A DNA stretch of 64,000 bases. It comes from Chloroflexota bacterium. Its GTDB lineage: Bacteria; Chloroflexota; Anaerolineae; Anaerolineales; Villigracilaceae. This document shows positions 26,500 through 35,232 of this stretch, piece by piece. The notes below the pieces were generated by a model. It had not been told where the DNA came from and made no database searches. It saw only the letters and a program-made list of their open reading frames with translations. The first letter of the stretch is position 1. Each line of letters opens with the position of its first letter. The stretch is from assembly GCA_016234555.1 (NCBI GenBank), contig JACRBJ010000060.1:107867-171866 (forward strand). The letters are read 5' to 3'. Position numbers and translations under genes: made by a program.

Positions 26500-27711
26500 A
26501 TGACGACGCAATTCAAACTCTATCCCTACCGCTGGGTGGTGCTGGGGCTGTTCATGTTCATCAACCTCACCATCCAAATCCTGTGGATTTCGTACGCGCC
26601 CATCACGGGTCCAGCCGCAAAATTCTACGGAGTGACCGACCTGCAAATTGGCTTGCTTGCCATGTCATTCATGATCGCATTCATTCCGCTGTCCATCCCC
26701 GTTTCGTGGGTCATCGACACCTATGGATTCCGCCTGGCAGTCAGCATCGGCGCAATTTTGATGGGGGTCTTCGGTGTCTTGCGCGGGCTGGCTGGCGAAA
26801 ATTACACACTCGTCTTGTGGAGCACGTTTGGGCTTGCCGTCTCGCAACCGTTTTTGCTGAACGCGTGGACGAAGGTCCCAGCCAATTGGTTTGCCATCGA
26901 AGAACGCGCCACCGCGGTTGGCATTGTCACATTGGGCAATCTGGTCGGCACGGCCCTCGGCATGGTGCTGACTCCCATCCTGCTTGAAAGCATGCCCATC
27001 CCCACCATTCAATTGATTTACGGAGGCGTCGCCGCGTTTTCAGCAGTCCTCTTCGTCGTCTTCGCCCGTGAGACTCCGCCCACACCGCCCTGCCCCGCCG
27101 GCATGGAAGTCCGCGCCCTGATGTTGGACGGACTCAAACATGCGTTCACGGTCAAGCCGTTTTGGTTTGGATTGCTGGTCTCATTCATCGGGCTGGGCAT
27201 TTTCAACGGCATTTCCACATGGGTGGAAGGTATCGTCCGTCCGCGCGGATTTACGCCCGCAGATGCAGGCACACTCGGCGCATTGATGATCGTCGGCGGC
27301 GTGATTGGCGCAGTGGTCATTCCCGCGCTTTCCGATAAATATAGGAAACGACAATTGTTTCTTTTTATATCATTTACTGGCACAATCCCGGGTTTGATCG
27401 GCATGACCTTCGCCACATCAGCCGTCTTGTTGTTCGTGTCCGCGTTCGTGCTGGGGTTCTTCCTCATCAGCGCCATGCCGATTGCAATGCAATACGCCTC
27501 CGAAGTGACACAGCCCACCCCTGAAGGCACATCCAATGGGTTGATTCAACTCTTCGGTCAGGGCGCGGTGGTTTTCGTCTACATCATGGAAGCCATGAAA
27601 AGCGCGGACGGCTCCTTTACTCCCGCGTTGCTATTGGCGCTTGGATTGCTGGTCATCAGCATCTTCTCTGTCTCACAGATGAAAGACCCGCGGGAGCTTC
27701 AAAACAGGTAA
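26500..27711 (+). CDS. Major facilitator superfamily transporter
   Basis: 403 residues with about 12 hydrophobic spans. The N-terminal half has YRWVVLGLFMFINLTIQILW and PVSWVIDTYGFRLAVSIGAI (loop 2-3 signature region), the C-terminal half ALSDKYRKRQLFLFISF. CAAGGAGCAATC precedes the ATG. It lies inside the TetR-linked metabolic cluster and may import the cluster's substrate. It is not closely similar by eye to the other MFS carrier at 14.2 kb. Confidence 0.86.
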   Translation: MTTQFKLYPYRWVVLGLFMFINLTIQILWISYAPITGPAAKFYGVTDLQIGLLAMSFMIAFIPLSIPVSWVIDTYGFRLAVSIGAILMGVFGVLRGLAGENYTLVLWSTFGLAVSQPFLLNAWTKVPANWFAIEERATAVGIVTLGNLVGTALGMVLTPILLESMPIPTIQLIYGGVAAFSAVLFVVFARETPPTPPCPAGMEVRALMLDGLKHAFTVKPFWFGLLVSFIGLGIFNGISTWVEGIVRPRGFTPADAGTLGALMIVGGVIGAVVIPALSDKYRKRQLFLFISFTGTIPGLIGMTFATSAVLLFVSAFVLGFFLISAMPIAMQYASEVTQPTPEGTSNGLIQLFGQGAVVFVYIMEAMKSADGSFTPALLLALGLLVISIFSVSQMKDPRELQNR

Positions 27712-27713
27712 CC

Positions 27714-27756
27714 CCGACAGCGCCCACAGGACAAGTGAGCTGTCAGACTCCAGAGC
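27714..27756. repeat. Partial double-hairpin repeat ending GACTCCAGAGC
   Basis: GACA-AGTGAGC-TGTC hairpin with GAG in the loop, then AGACTCCAGAGC; the first hairpin of the family is degenerate here. Confidence 0.55.
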
Positions 27757-27770
27757 GATAAGGAGAAACC

Positions 27771-28718
27771 ATGACGACCACCCTAAATGACATCCGCCAA
27801 GCTGCAGAGCGGATAAAATCCTACGCCCACCGCACGCCCATATTGACCAATCAAAGCCTGAACGAGAAAGTGGACGCGCAAGTCTTTCTCAAATGTGAGA
27901 ATTTGCAGAAAGTGGGCGCGTTCAAATTCCGTGGCGCGTGTAATGCGGTCTATTCTCTGACGGATGAAGAAGCCGCACGCGGAGTCTGCACCCACTCGTC
28001 GGGCAACCATGCCCAGGCGTTGGCGTTGGCGGCGAAGATGCGTGGCATCCCCGCTTACATCGTCATGCCGAACAACGCTCCGTCGGTGAAGAAAAATGCG
28101 GTGGCGGGCTACGGCGGACAAATCACTTTCTGCGAGCCGACGCTCGAAGCTAGGGAAAGCACACTGGAAAGAATCAGGCTGGAGACGGGCGCGACGGTGG
28201 TCCATCCCTACAACGACGAGCGCGTGATCGCAGGTCAGGGCACGGCTGCGCTTGAACTTTTGGAGGACGTCCCCGATTTGGATGTGATTATCGCCCCCGT
28301 CGGTGGCGGCGGACTGTTGAGCGGGACCGTCATCGCCGCGACCGAACTCAAGAAGGGAATCCGCGTGATCGCGGGCGAACCCGAAATGGCAGACGATGCC
28401 TTCCGCTCGATGCAAGCTGGCAAGATTATCCCTTCTGTAAATCCCAAAACGATTGCGGATGGTTTGCTCACTTCGCTCGGCTCGTTGACTTTCCCTATCG
28501 TCCAGCAACGGGTCGAACAGATTGTCACCGTGAGCGAGGCGGGAATCATCGAAACCATGAAGTACGTTTGGGAGCGTGCCAAGATCATCATCGAGCCGTC
28601 GTCGGCGGTGGCGATTGGCGTGTTGTGGGAAAAGAAAATCGACCTGCGCGGACTCAAGGTCGGCGTCATTATCAGCGGCGGGAATGTGGATTTGGAAAAA
28701 CTGCCCTGGCAGTCCTGA
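27771..28718 (+). CDS. Threonine/serine dehydratase-like PLP enzyme
   Basis: 315 residues. PLP lysine in AFKFRGACNAV (about K53), SSGNHAQALALAA for substrate carboxylate binding and VGGGGLLSGT for cofactor phosphate. Length and the lack of a C-terminal ACT domain match catabolic threonine dehydratases, serine racemases and hydroxyaspartate dehydratases (fold type II). It should remove water and ammonia from a beta-hydroxy amino acid. AAGGAGAAACC precedes the ATG. It is the last gene of the putative TetR-controlled cluster; a terminator follows. Confidence 0.9.
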   Translation: MTTTLNDIRQAAERIKSYAHRTPILTNQSLNEKVDAQVFLKCENLQKVGAFKFRGACNAVYSLTDEEAARGVCTHSSGNHAQALALAAKMRGIPAYIVMPNNAPSVKKNAVAGYGGQITFCEPTLEARESTLERIRLETGATVVHPYNDERVIAGQGTAALELLEDVPDLDVIIAPVGGGGLLSGTVIAATELKKGIRVIAGEPEMADDAFRSMQAGKIIPSVNPKTIADGLLTSLGSLTFPIVQQRVEQIVTVSEAGIIETMKYVWERAKIIIEPSSAVAIGVLWEKKIDLRGLKVGVIISGGNVDLEKLPWQS

Positions 28719-28745
28719 ATTCCCAAATTGATTGTTTCATAAAAA

Positions 28746-28780
28746 AACCGCTCGCGAAATTTCTTCGTGAGCGGTTCGTG
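28746..28780. terminator. Bidirectional terminator
   Basis: Stem AACCGCTCGCGAA / TTCGTGAGCGGTT (one G-T pair) between convergent genes with A-run on one side. Confidence 0.82.
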
Positions 28781-28781
28781 T

Positions 28782-30095
28782 TTATCCGATCTTCCTTGCC
28801 TCCATGTAGAAACGCTTTTCGCGCGCCTCACCCATCGAGAAGGTTTTGCGCGGCAAAGCGCCATCGAGGATGACTGTCTTGAACAGGTCGGACTTGTTCA
28901 TACCGGCGAGATAAAGTCCTGCGTTGCCGGGCTGTCCACCGAGACGAGTCACCACATCCGTGCCGTGGACGTAGTCGATTTTCTCCGCGCCGCCGTCTTT
29001 GAGGAAGGCGTCAAGGAAGGCTTGGATGGTGCCGACTGCCAGGTTGGATGACGCGTTGACGATCTCGATCACACCAAACTTTCCGCTGGCGACCAACCCG
29101 ATGGCCTGCTTCCCGCCTCGGGCGGAGTCCACGCGCTTGACCATTTCGTCAGCGGTGGAAACTTCCGCGTAGGAGAAGTCCGCGCCGAAGGTCTTCTTCA
29201 ACTCCACAAACAAATCCTTCTTCAAGCCAAACAGCACGCGATGAATCGGCTCGAACTCCAGTCCTTCGTCGTGGACGTTTTCGATCTCAACCAGCGCATA
29301 GCGTGAGGGATGATCCATGCCGACCTGCGCTTTGTTCTTTTCCCAAATGGCTTTGGCAGTGGCGAGGGAGTGATTGCCGTCGCCCATCGCAAACAACAGG
29401 ACGGGCTCATCCTTGCCAATGCCATATTTCGCGGCGAAGGTTTCATGCCTGGCGAGTCCGCGCAGGGCTTCAACGATCTGGTTTTCGAACTCAGCGTTGA
29501 CCGCATAACCAGCCAGATGGCCGCTGTCGAGCATCAGGTCGAAGTCGTAGATTTTTTCCAGTTTGGCTTTGGCGGCAGACAGCGGCTCGATGACCGTGCG
29601 CTGCGGGTCGTCGATCAGGACAAGGATGTGAGGCAATTCCATCGCTGCGTTCTGGCGGATCTTGATGCGCGGAGGAAGGCGGTCAACAATCGTCCCTTCG
29701 GTGGCGCGGATCAGACTCGATGAGCCTTTGTTGTAGTCGTAGCGTTCGAGGTCGAGGCAAAGGATAATGCCCTTGCGGGTCTTTCCAGCGACGGTGCGCT
29801 CGACGTAGATGAATCCCTCGCGCGGTTGGAGGATGCCCTCGTCCATGTACTTGCGCATGGCAGCCTGGATATTTTGAATTCGCTCTTCCGCGCCCGGCTT
29901 TTCGAGATGGACTTCGGGGAAGGTCAGGTTGAGGGTCGAGGGTGCATCACCGACGATTTTCTCCACCTCGTTCCAATACTCAGGCTCGGAGGTGAACTGG
30001 TCACAGGCGATGACCGCCCATTTTTTCAAGTCGGTGCCGGGCTGGGGCAAATACACTTCGGGGATTTGAATGCCGATGTCGGAAATGATTTTCAT
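28782..30095 (-). CDS. DUF1015-family protein
   Basis: 437 residues. It starts MKIISDIGIQIPEVYLP and carries the family blocks WAVIACDQFTSEPEYW, EGFIYVERT, GIILCLDLERYDY and the signature LFAMGDGNHSLATAKA (DGNHS, the counterpart of DGHHR in most members). DUF1015 proteins have no established biochemical role here. The gene shares its strand and a 53-nt spacer with serA and sits close to serC. The DG-x-H motif resembles the ParB-like serine kinases SerK/SbnI, so a serine or phosphoserine role is a reasonable guess, not shown. Confidence 0.85.
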   Translation of the reverse strand: MKIISDIGIQIPEVYLPQPGTDLKKWAVIACDQFTSEPEYWNEVEKIVGDAPSTLNLTFPEVHLEKPGAEERIQNIQAAMRKYMDEGILQPREGFIYVERTVAGKTRKGIILCLDLERYDYNKGSSSLIRATEGTIVDRLPPRIKIRQNAAMELPHILVLIDDPQRTVIEPLSAAKAKLEKIYDFDLMLDSGHLAGYAVNAEFENQIVEALRGLARHETFAAKYGIGKDEPVLLFAMGDGNHSLATAKAIWEKNKAQVGMDHPSRYALVEIENVHDEGLEFEPIHRVLFGLKKDLFVELKKTFGADFSYAEVSTADEMVKRVDSARGGKQAIGLVASGKFGVIEIVNASSNLAVGTIQAFLDAFLKDGGAEKIDYVHGTDVVTRLGGQPGNAGLYLAGMNKSDLFKTVILDGALPRKTFSMGEAREKRFYMEARKIG

Positions 30096-30114
30096 GGATT
30101 TCCTCAGGGAATCG

Positions 30115-30141
30115 GTAGGGGCGGGGTAACCCCGCCCCTAC
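30115..30141. repeat. GC-rich palindrome between DUF1015 and serA
   Basis: Perfect 12-bp stem GTAGGGGCGGGG / CCCCGCCCCTAC with a TAA loop; no T-run, so a dispersed repeat rather than a simple terminator. Confidence 0.7.
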
Positions 30142-30148
30142 AGGAGAT

Positions 30149-31048
30149 TTATTTCTTCGCGAATTCGATCAGCTTGGCGGCAACTTCCGCGCCGACACGT
30201 CCCTGGGCTTCCTTGGTGGCAGCGCCGATGTGCGGGGAGGCGATGACGTTGTCGAGCTTGAGCAGCTTCCAGTCTGTGGGCGGTTCCACGTCGAAGACGT
30301 CCACCGCCGCGCCTGCCACCTGACCGCTGGTGAGGGCGTCGCAGAGTGCGCTCTCGTCGATGATTCCGCCGCGGGCGCAGTTGACAATCCGCACGCCCTT
30401 CTTCATTTTGGCAAATTGCGCCGCGCCGATCATGTTCGCGGACTCTTTGGTCTTGGGCAGGTGCAGTCTGATGTAATCTGCCTGGGCAAACAACTCATCC
30501 AGCGCGACCATTTTGACGCCCGGCAGTTCCTTCACGTAGGGGTCGTAGGCGACCACGGTCATGCCGAGGGCGGAAGCCCGCTTCGCCACTTCCTTGCCGA
30601 TGTTGCCAACGCCGATCAGACCGAGGGTCTTGCCGCCGATCTCATCGCCTTCAAAGGCTTTCTTTTCCCATTTCTCGGCTTTCATGGTGGAGGTCGCCTT
30701 GTACAGCGAGCGAGCCAGCATGAACATGTAACCAACCGCCAGCTCAGCCACCGAAGCGGAACTCGCCAGCGGGGTGTTCATCACGGCGATGCCCTTGGAC
30801 TTGGCATACTCGTGGTCGATGGTATCCAAACCGACACCGCCACGGACGATCACCTTCAGGTTGGGACAGACATCGATCAGCGGCTGGCGGACCTTGGTGC
30901 GGGAGCGAACGACCATGCCGTCGTAGGCGGGCAGCACATTGGGCAGTTCTTCGGGGGTGATATCGTCACGCACGTCCACGGTCAGCCCCGCGGCGCGCAT
31001 CTGTTCGATGTATTCCTTTTCGGTTTTATCGCAAATCAAAATTTTCAT
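30149..31048 (-). CDS. serA: D-3-phosphoglycerate dehydrogenase-like protein
   Basis: 299 residues. NAD-binding GLIGVGNIGKEVAKRA, catalytic arginine in VNCARGGIIDE, glutamate in DVFDVEPPTDW and histidine in VIASPHIGAATKEAQ. It lacks the C-terminal regulatory and ACT domains of long SerA proteins, so feedback control by serine is not expected from the sequence. The role in the first step of serine synthesis is supported by serC divergent 255 nt away. AAGGAGAACCCC precedes the ATG. Confidence 0.9.
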   Translation of the reverse strand: MKILICDKTEKEYIEQMRAAGLTVDVRDDITPEELPNVLPAYDGMVVRSRTKVRQPLIDVCPNLKVIVRGGVGLDTIDHEYAKSKGIAVMNTPLASSASVAELAVGYMFMLARSLYKATSTMKAEKWEKKAFEGDEIGGKTLGLIGVGNIGKEVAKRASALGMTVVAYDPYVKELPGVKMVALDELFAQADYIRLHLPKTKESANMIGAAQFAKMKKGVRIVNCARGGIIDESALCDALTSGQVAGAAVDVFDVEPPTDWKLLKLDNVIASPHIGAATKEAQGRVGAEVAAKLIEFAKK

Positions 31049-31200
31049 GGGGTTCTCCTTGTCTGGAAATTAAGAACAGGAATCAGCCGCGCTGCGGATT
31101 GATTCCTGTTGGGATAGGCAGTGTCATCACAAAGTCATTCTAACAATCAGGCATGGCTTTGTCAACGACATCCATCAGGCGGGATAAGTGCCAATTGTTC

Positions 31201-31230
31201 TTGTAAATATGCCCGGCAGAACGATATAAT
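31201..31230 (+). promoter_or_regulatory. Candidate serC promoter
   Basis: TTGTAA, 18-nt spacer, TATAAT (31225-31230); leader of about 65 nt before the serC ATG. Confidence 0.65.
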
Positions 31231-31303
31231 GAAAAGAAAAGCGCATTAAAACAGCACCCGATCAACAGTCAATAAAACAACCTTTCCAAACAGGAGAATC
31301 CAA

Positions 31304-32395
31304 ATGTCCGAACTCAAACGTGCGTACAATTTCAACCCCGGTCCAGCCGCCCTGCCGCTGGAAGTCCTGCAGCAGGCTCAGGCGGAGATGCTCGACTTCA
31401 AAGGCACTGGCATGTCCGTGATGGAAATCAGCCACCGCTCGAAGGAATTCGAAGCCGTGATCCAAACCGCCGAAGCGGATCTGCGCGAACTGCTCGGCAT
31501 CCCCGCGAATTACAAGGTGATGTTCCTGCAAGGCGGGGCAACTCTCCAATTTGCGATGCTGGCAATGAACCTGCGCCCCGCCGGCGCTTCCGCCGATTAC
31601 ATCGTGACCGGCACCTGGAGCAAGACCGCCATCAAGGAAGCAAAGAAGATCGGCACAGCCCGCGCCGCCGCCAACACCGAAGCCGAGGGCTTCAACTGTC
31701 TCCCCGCCAGCCTCGACCTCGACCCGCAAGCCGCGTACCTGCACTACACGATGATCGAGACGATTCACGGCGTCGAGTTCTTCACCGAGCCGAGCCCGCC
31801 CGCGGGCGTCCCCCTCGTCTGTGACTGCTCCTCCGATTTCATCAGCCGCCCGATCGACGTTTCCAAATTCGCCATGCTGTACGCGGGCGCACAGAAGAAC
31901 GCAGGTCCCGCCGGCGTGACCGTGGTCATGATCCGCGACGACATGCTGGAGCGCACTCCCGAAAACCTGCCCGTGATGCTCGATTACAAGACCCTCGCCG
32001 CGAGCGGGTCCCTGCACAACACGCCGCCCGCTTTCGCCATCTACATTGTGGGACTGGTTTTCCAGTGGGCGAAGAAGATGGGCGGACTCGCCGCCATCGA
32101 AAAGACCAACCGCGTCAAGGCTGGTCTGGTCTACGACGCCATTGACCAGAGCGGCGGCTTCTACCGCGGACACGCCAAGCCCGATGCCCGCTCGCTGATG
32201 AACATCCCCTTCCGCCTGCCCAGCGAGGAACTGGAAGATACCTTCGCCAAGGAAGCCAAGAAGAACAACCTGATCGGTCTCAAGGGACATCGCTCCGTCG
32301 GCGGCATGCGCGCCTCCATCTACAATGCCGTGACCATCGAAGGCACCCAGGCGCTGGTTGACTTCATGAAGGAGTTCCAGAAGAAGAACGGGTAG
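31304..32395 (+). CDS. serC: Phosphoserine aminotransferase
   Basis: 363 residues. It begins with YNFNPGPAALPLEVLQQAQ, followed by GTGMSVMEISHRSKEF and LQGGATLQFAM. The PLP lysine lies in FAMLYAGAQKNAGPAGVTVV, and the C-terminal GHRSVGGMRASIYNA binds the phosphate of the substrate. It makes 3-phosphoserine from 3-phosphohydroxypyruvate and glutamate. CAGGAG precedes the ATG. Divergent from serA; no serB-type phosphatase is seen nearby. Confidence 0.97.
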   Translation: MSELKRAYNFNPGPAALPLEVLQQAQAEMLDFKGTGMSVMEISHRSKEFEAVIQTAEADLRELLGIPANYKVMFLQGGATLQFAMLAMNLRPAGASADYIVTGTWSKTAIKEAKKIGTARAAANTEAEGFNCLPASLDLDPQAAYLHYTMIETIHGVEFFTEPSPPAGVPLVCDCSSDFISRPIDVSKFAMLYAGAQKNAGPAGVTVVMIRDDMLERTPENLPVMLDYKTLAASGSLHNTPPAFAIYIVGLVFQWAKKMGGLAAIEKTNRVKAGLVYDAIDQSGGFYRGHAKPDARSLMNIPFRLPSEELEDTFAKEAKKNNLIGLKGHRSVGGMRASIYNAVTIEGTQALVDFMKEFQKKNG

Positions 32396-32426
32396 TTCAG
32401 TGATCAGAAATCAGTGAACAGAAGTA

Positions 32427-32463
32427 AAAGACCTCGGAAGTCTGCGAGACCTCCGAGGTCTTT
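32427..32463. terminator. Palindromic terminator after serC (AGACCT repeat family)
   Basis: Arms AAAGACCTCGGAAGTCT and AGACCTCCGAGGTCTTT (one mismatch) followed by TTC; related to the 19,015 palindrome. Confidence 0.72.
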
Positions 32464-32468
32464 CTTAA

Positions 32469-33890
32469 CTACGAATCAAACCCCAACCCCAGCGCATCCA
32501 ACGTCTTCAACCACCAATTTCGTTTCCCCTGATTTCGATCCGCTTGATCCATGCACCAGCGGGTGAAGTTGATGATCGGCGAGCGGAATGGTTCAGGCGG
32601 AAACGGGAACGGCTTGGTTTTGACCATGCTCAACTCGGTGCGGTCGGTCTTTTTGTTGTCCAGCAGGTCGAGCATCACCTGTGCGCCGAAACGCGCCGCG
32701 CCGACTCCAAGTCCCGTGTAACCGAGGGCATACGCTACTTTTCCGGCGTAAGCCTTGCCCCAAAACGCGGTGTAGCGCGAGCAGGTGTCGATCACTCCGC
32801 CCCAGACATGGGTGAAGCGCAGACCCGTCAACTGGGGAAAGGTCTGGAAGAAGTGATCCGCCAGACGGGCGAAGGTCTCAGGGCATCGTTCCAAATGCGG
32901 CGCAACGGCGTTGTTCCGATAATAGACCGCATCATATCCGCCCCATAAAATCCTGCCATCCGCTGTCATCTGGGAATAGTGGAATTGGTTGGCAGAATCG
33001 CTCAGCCCTTCCCGTCCCTGCCAGCCAATCGCAGCCCGCTGTTCCTTCGAGAGCGGCTCGGTCATCAAAGCATAGTCGTAGACAGGAACCATGAAGTGGG
33101 AAAGATATTTGAGCAAGGGCGGGAAGGCGTTGGTGGCAAGCGCAACCTTTTTGGACTCGACCTGACCGTAGTCGGTTTTGACGATGACACGCTTCGCGCC
33201 ACCGCGATCTTCCAACGTCCGAACCTGGGTGCCCTCGAACAAGCGGACTCCCACTTCGAGGCATGCCCGCCTCAATCCCCACGACAGCCGCGCGGGGTTG
33301 ACCATCCCATTCGCGGGATTCCACGACCCGCCAATATACATTGGCGAGTTGACAATGGCGCGGACCTGCTGCTCGTCATAGAGGGTGTAATGATCGCCAT
33401 ATCCCGCGGCTTCCTCCTGCTCCTCTTTCATGCCGTCCAGTTGATACGGCTCAAGGGCGACATTGAGTTCGCCGGAGCGGATGTAACCGCAATCGATATG
33501 GAATTGCTCAATGGTCGCTTCGATGCCAGCCAAATTTTGATGTCCCAGTTCGATGAGTTTGGACAGTTCCTTCTGCCAGCGGTTCAATCCGTTTCCGAAG
33601 TTGTGCGTGAGCGAAGCCGAGACAAACCCGCCGTTTCTTCCGCTTGCGCCACAGCCCGCTTCCCCCGCTTCGAGCAAGACAACATCACGTGCCGGGTCGG
33701 CTTGCTTTGCCATCAGCGCAGTCCACAAGCCGGTAAAGCCTGCGCCGACCACTGTCAGGTCCGCTTTGATGGCTTCGGTCAACGCGGATGCAGGTTCGGG
33801 ACGTGCCGGGTCATCCAACCAGAACGGCATGTATTTCACATCCGCAAGAGATTTCAATACCTCGGGACGCGGAGTGTTCGAGAAAATCAT
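32469..33890 (-). CDS. FAD-dependent amine/amino-acid oxidase-like protein (DAO family)
   Basis: 473 residues from ATG 33890, chosen for the GGAG 7 nt upstream; an upstream in-frame start would run through a repeat. The dinucleotide-binding motif is ADLTVVGAGFTGLWTALMAKQ with the ribose glutamate in VVLLEAGEAGCGASGRNGGFV. The C-terminal FAD contact is ALGYTGLGVGAARFGAQV. The overall plan resembles gamma-glutamylputrescine oxidase (PuuB) and related oxidases of amines. Polyamine use would fit the agmatinase-like and deacetylase-like genes at the left end, but this gene stands alone. Confidence 0.86.
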   Translation of the reverse strand: MIFSNTPRPEVLKSLADVKYMPFWLDDPARPEPASALTEAIKADLTVVGAGFTGLWTALMAKQADPARDVVLLEAGEAGCGASGRNGGFVSASLTHNFGNGLNRWQKELSKLIELGHQNLAGIEATIEQFHIDCGYIRSGELNVALEPYQLDGMKEEQEEAAGYGDHYTLYDEQQVRAIVNSPMYIGGSWNPANGMVNPARLSWGLRRACLEVGVRLFEGTQVRTLEDRGGAKRVIVKTDYGQVESKKVALATNAFPPLLKYLSHFMVPVYDYALMTEPLSKEQRAAIGWQGREGLSDSANQFHYSQMTADGRILWGGYDAVYYRNNAVAPHLERCPETFARLADHFFQTFPQLTGLRFTHVWGGVIDTCSRYTAFWGKAYAGKVAYALGYTGLGVGAARFGAQVMLDLLDNKKTDRTELSMVKTKPFPFPPEPFRSPIINFTRWCMDQADRNQGKRNWWLKTLDALGLGFDS

Positions 33891-33985
33891 GGGGTCTCCA
33901 GTTTTCGCGGCATGACCGTCTCGCATTGAGCGCATGTCATGCTCATAGATTTGTCTTAGTTTACGCCGCGGGGAGACAAAAGTAC

Positions 33986-34081
33986 AGACCTGACAGGTTT
34001 TATCGTGGCGTGGGTTAATCGGGATTCTGTGAATCAAAATCAACTCGGTTAATCGCAGCCCTGTGGAAACCTGTCAGGTCT
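33986..34081. repeat. MITE-like element with AGACCTGACAGGTTT arms
   Basis: Perfect 15-bp terminal inverted repeats (33986-34000 and 34067-34081) around 66 nt; arm plan AGACCTnnnAGGTTT as at 19,015. Confidence 0.75.
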
Positions 34082-34087
34082 TGGATT

Positions 34088-35155
34088 CTAAATTGGTTTC
34101 TTCCTCGTCATCACGGTGAACAATCCGCCCAAAAATAACGCGGAGATTCCAATGGCAATGACGCCAAACATGTTGTTCCGCCTGTCGCGCTCAGACATTA
34201 CCGGCGTGGATTCGATGATAGATGTGGTGGGCGTGGAGGTCGGGATCATCGTCGGCGTGGAAAGGGAGTGAGTCGGAAAAACAAGAACCTGCGGGGCGGA
34301 ATTGGGAGCGGGCTGGGTGGCGTGCTGCACCACTAATAGATGTTGACCCGGCTGAACCGTCGTATCGATCAACCCGTTCAATTGCTGAATCTGCTTGATG
34401 GTCGTCCCGTAGGCGATGGCAATGCTCCACAAGGTTTGACCATATTTCACGTCGTGATAAACATTCCCATCTGGAAGCGCGGTGGCAAGCGAAACGGCAG
34501 CCATGTTCTGCGGAAGCACGCCGTCCTTCGCCGCCTGGGTCAACATGCCGGCATACGCAATCTGTGTTTGCGGGATGCCCGTCAGGATGGCGGCGGCTTC
34601 ATACTGCTGTTTGCCGCTTTTGGTTTGCAGGGCGGTCTCAACCACGATGACATAGGCTTCGTCTCCTGCCGAATAGGCAATACCCACGCCGATGTCACTG
34701 CGGTCAAACGAAAGCATGGTATTCGTGTGTAAGTCATCGCCCAGCCACATGGCGATTGCGTCTTCGGCGCTTTGGGCGAAACCCCAATTTTCGGAGCGGT
34801 AGCCGTCGAGCGATAAATCTCCCGAAAGCGGATACCCCAACGAGATCAACCACTGACCGAGGGTCAAGCCGTTCGGACGCCAATGTCCGCTCATTCCGCC
34901 GGCGATGCCCTCGGCTTCCATCTGCCCGACCTGCATCAAAACGGGATGCACACCCAGCGGAGCAATGCCGTGCGAGAGTCGCAGGTTGTTGATTGCCTCG
35001 ATGACCTGCGCTGGCGTGGGAGGCTGTGATTGTGGCTGCGGCGTGGAAGTCGGCGGCAACGGCGTGGGCGTTTCATCCTGAGCAAAAACTTCGCCGACCG
35101 ACAACCAACTCAATAGAGACAGAACAACAATGAGATAAAAAGTATATTTTTTCAT
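34088..35155 (-). CDS. Secreted CAP-domain protein with LysM domain and C-terminal membrane anchor
   Basis: 355 residues. Signal peptide (about 1-25), a Thr/Pro/Gln-rich linker, then a CAP/SCP-like domain (about 48-190: VIEAINNLRLSHGIAPL, SGHWRPNGLT, SENWGFAQSAEDAI). A LysM repeat follows at about 228-273 (YHDVKYGQTLWSIAIAYGTT, IQQLNGL), then another Ser/Thr/Pro linker, and a final hydrophobic helix (FGVIAIGISALFLGGLF) before RKKP. LysM binds peptidoglycan-type glycans; CAP domains are common in secreted proteins of diverse roles. Cell-surface attachment is inferred. Confidence 0.86.
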   Translation of the reverse strand: MKKYTFYLIVVLSLLSWLSVGEVFAQDETPTPLPPTSTPQPQSQPPTPAQVIEAINNLRLSHGIAPLGVHPVLMQVGQMEAEGIAGGMSGHWRPNGLTLGQWLISLGYPLSGDLSLDGYRSENWGFAQSAEDAIAMWLGDDLHTNTMLSFDRSDIGVGIAYSAGDEAYVIVVETALQTKSGKQQYEAAAILTGIPQTQIAYAGMLTQAAKDGVLPQNMAAVSLATALPDGNVYHDVKYGQTLWSIAIAYGTTIKQIQQLNGLIDTTVQPGQHLLVVQHATQPAPNSAPQVLVFPTHSLSTPTMIPTSTPTTSIIESTPVMSERDRRNNMFGVIAIGISALFLGGLFTVMTRKKPI

Positions 35156-35232
35156 GAGGTACCATCACCGATGTTTTACTTCTTTCACCATTGACTCGCT
35201 GAAGCACTGATTCGCTGACTCGCCGAATCGCT

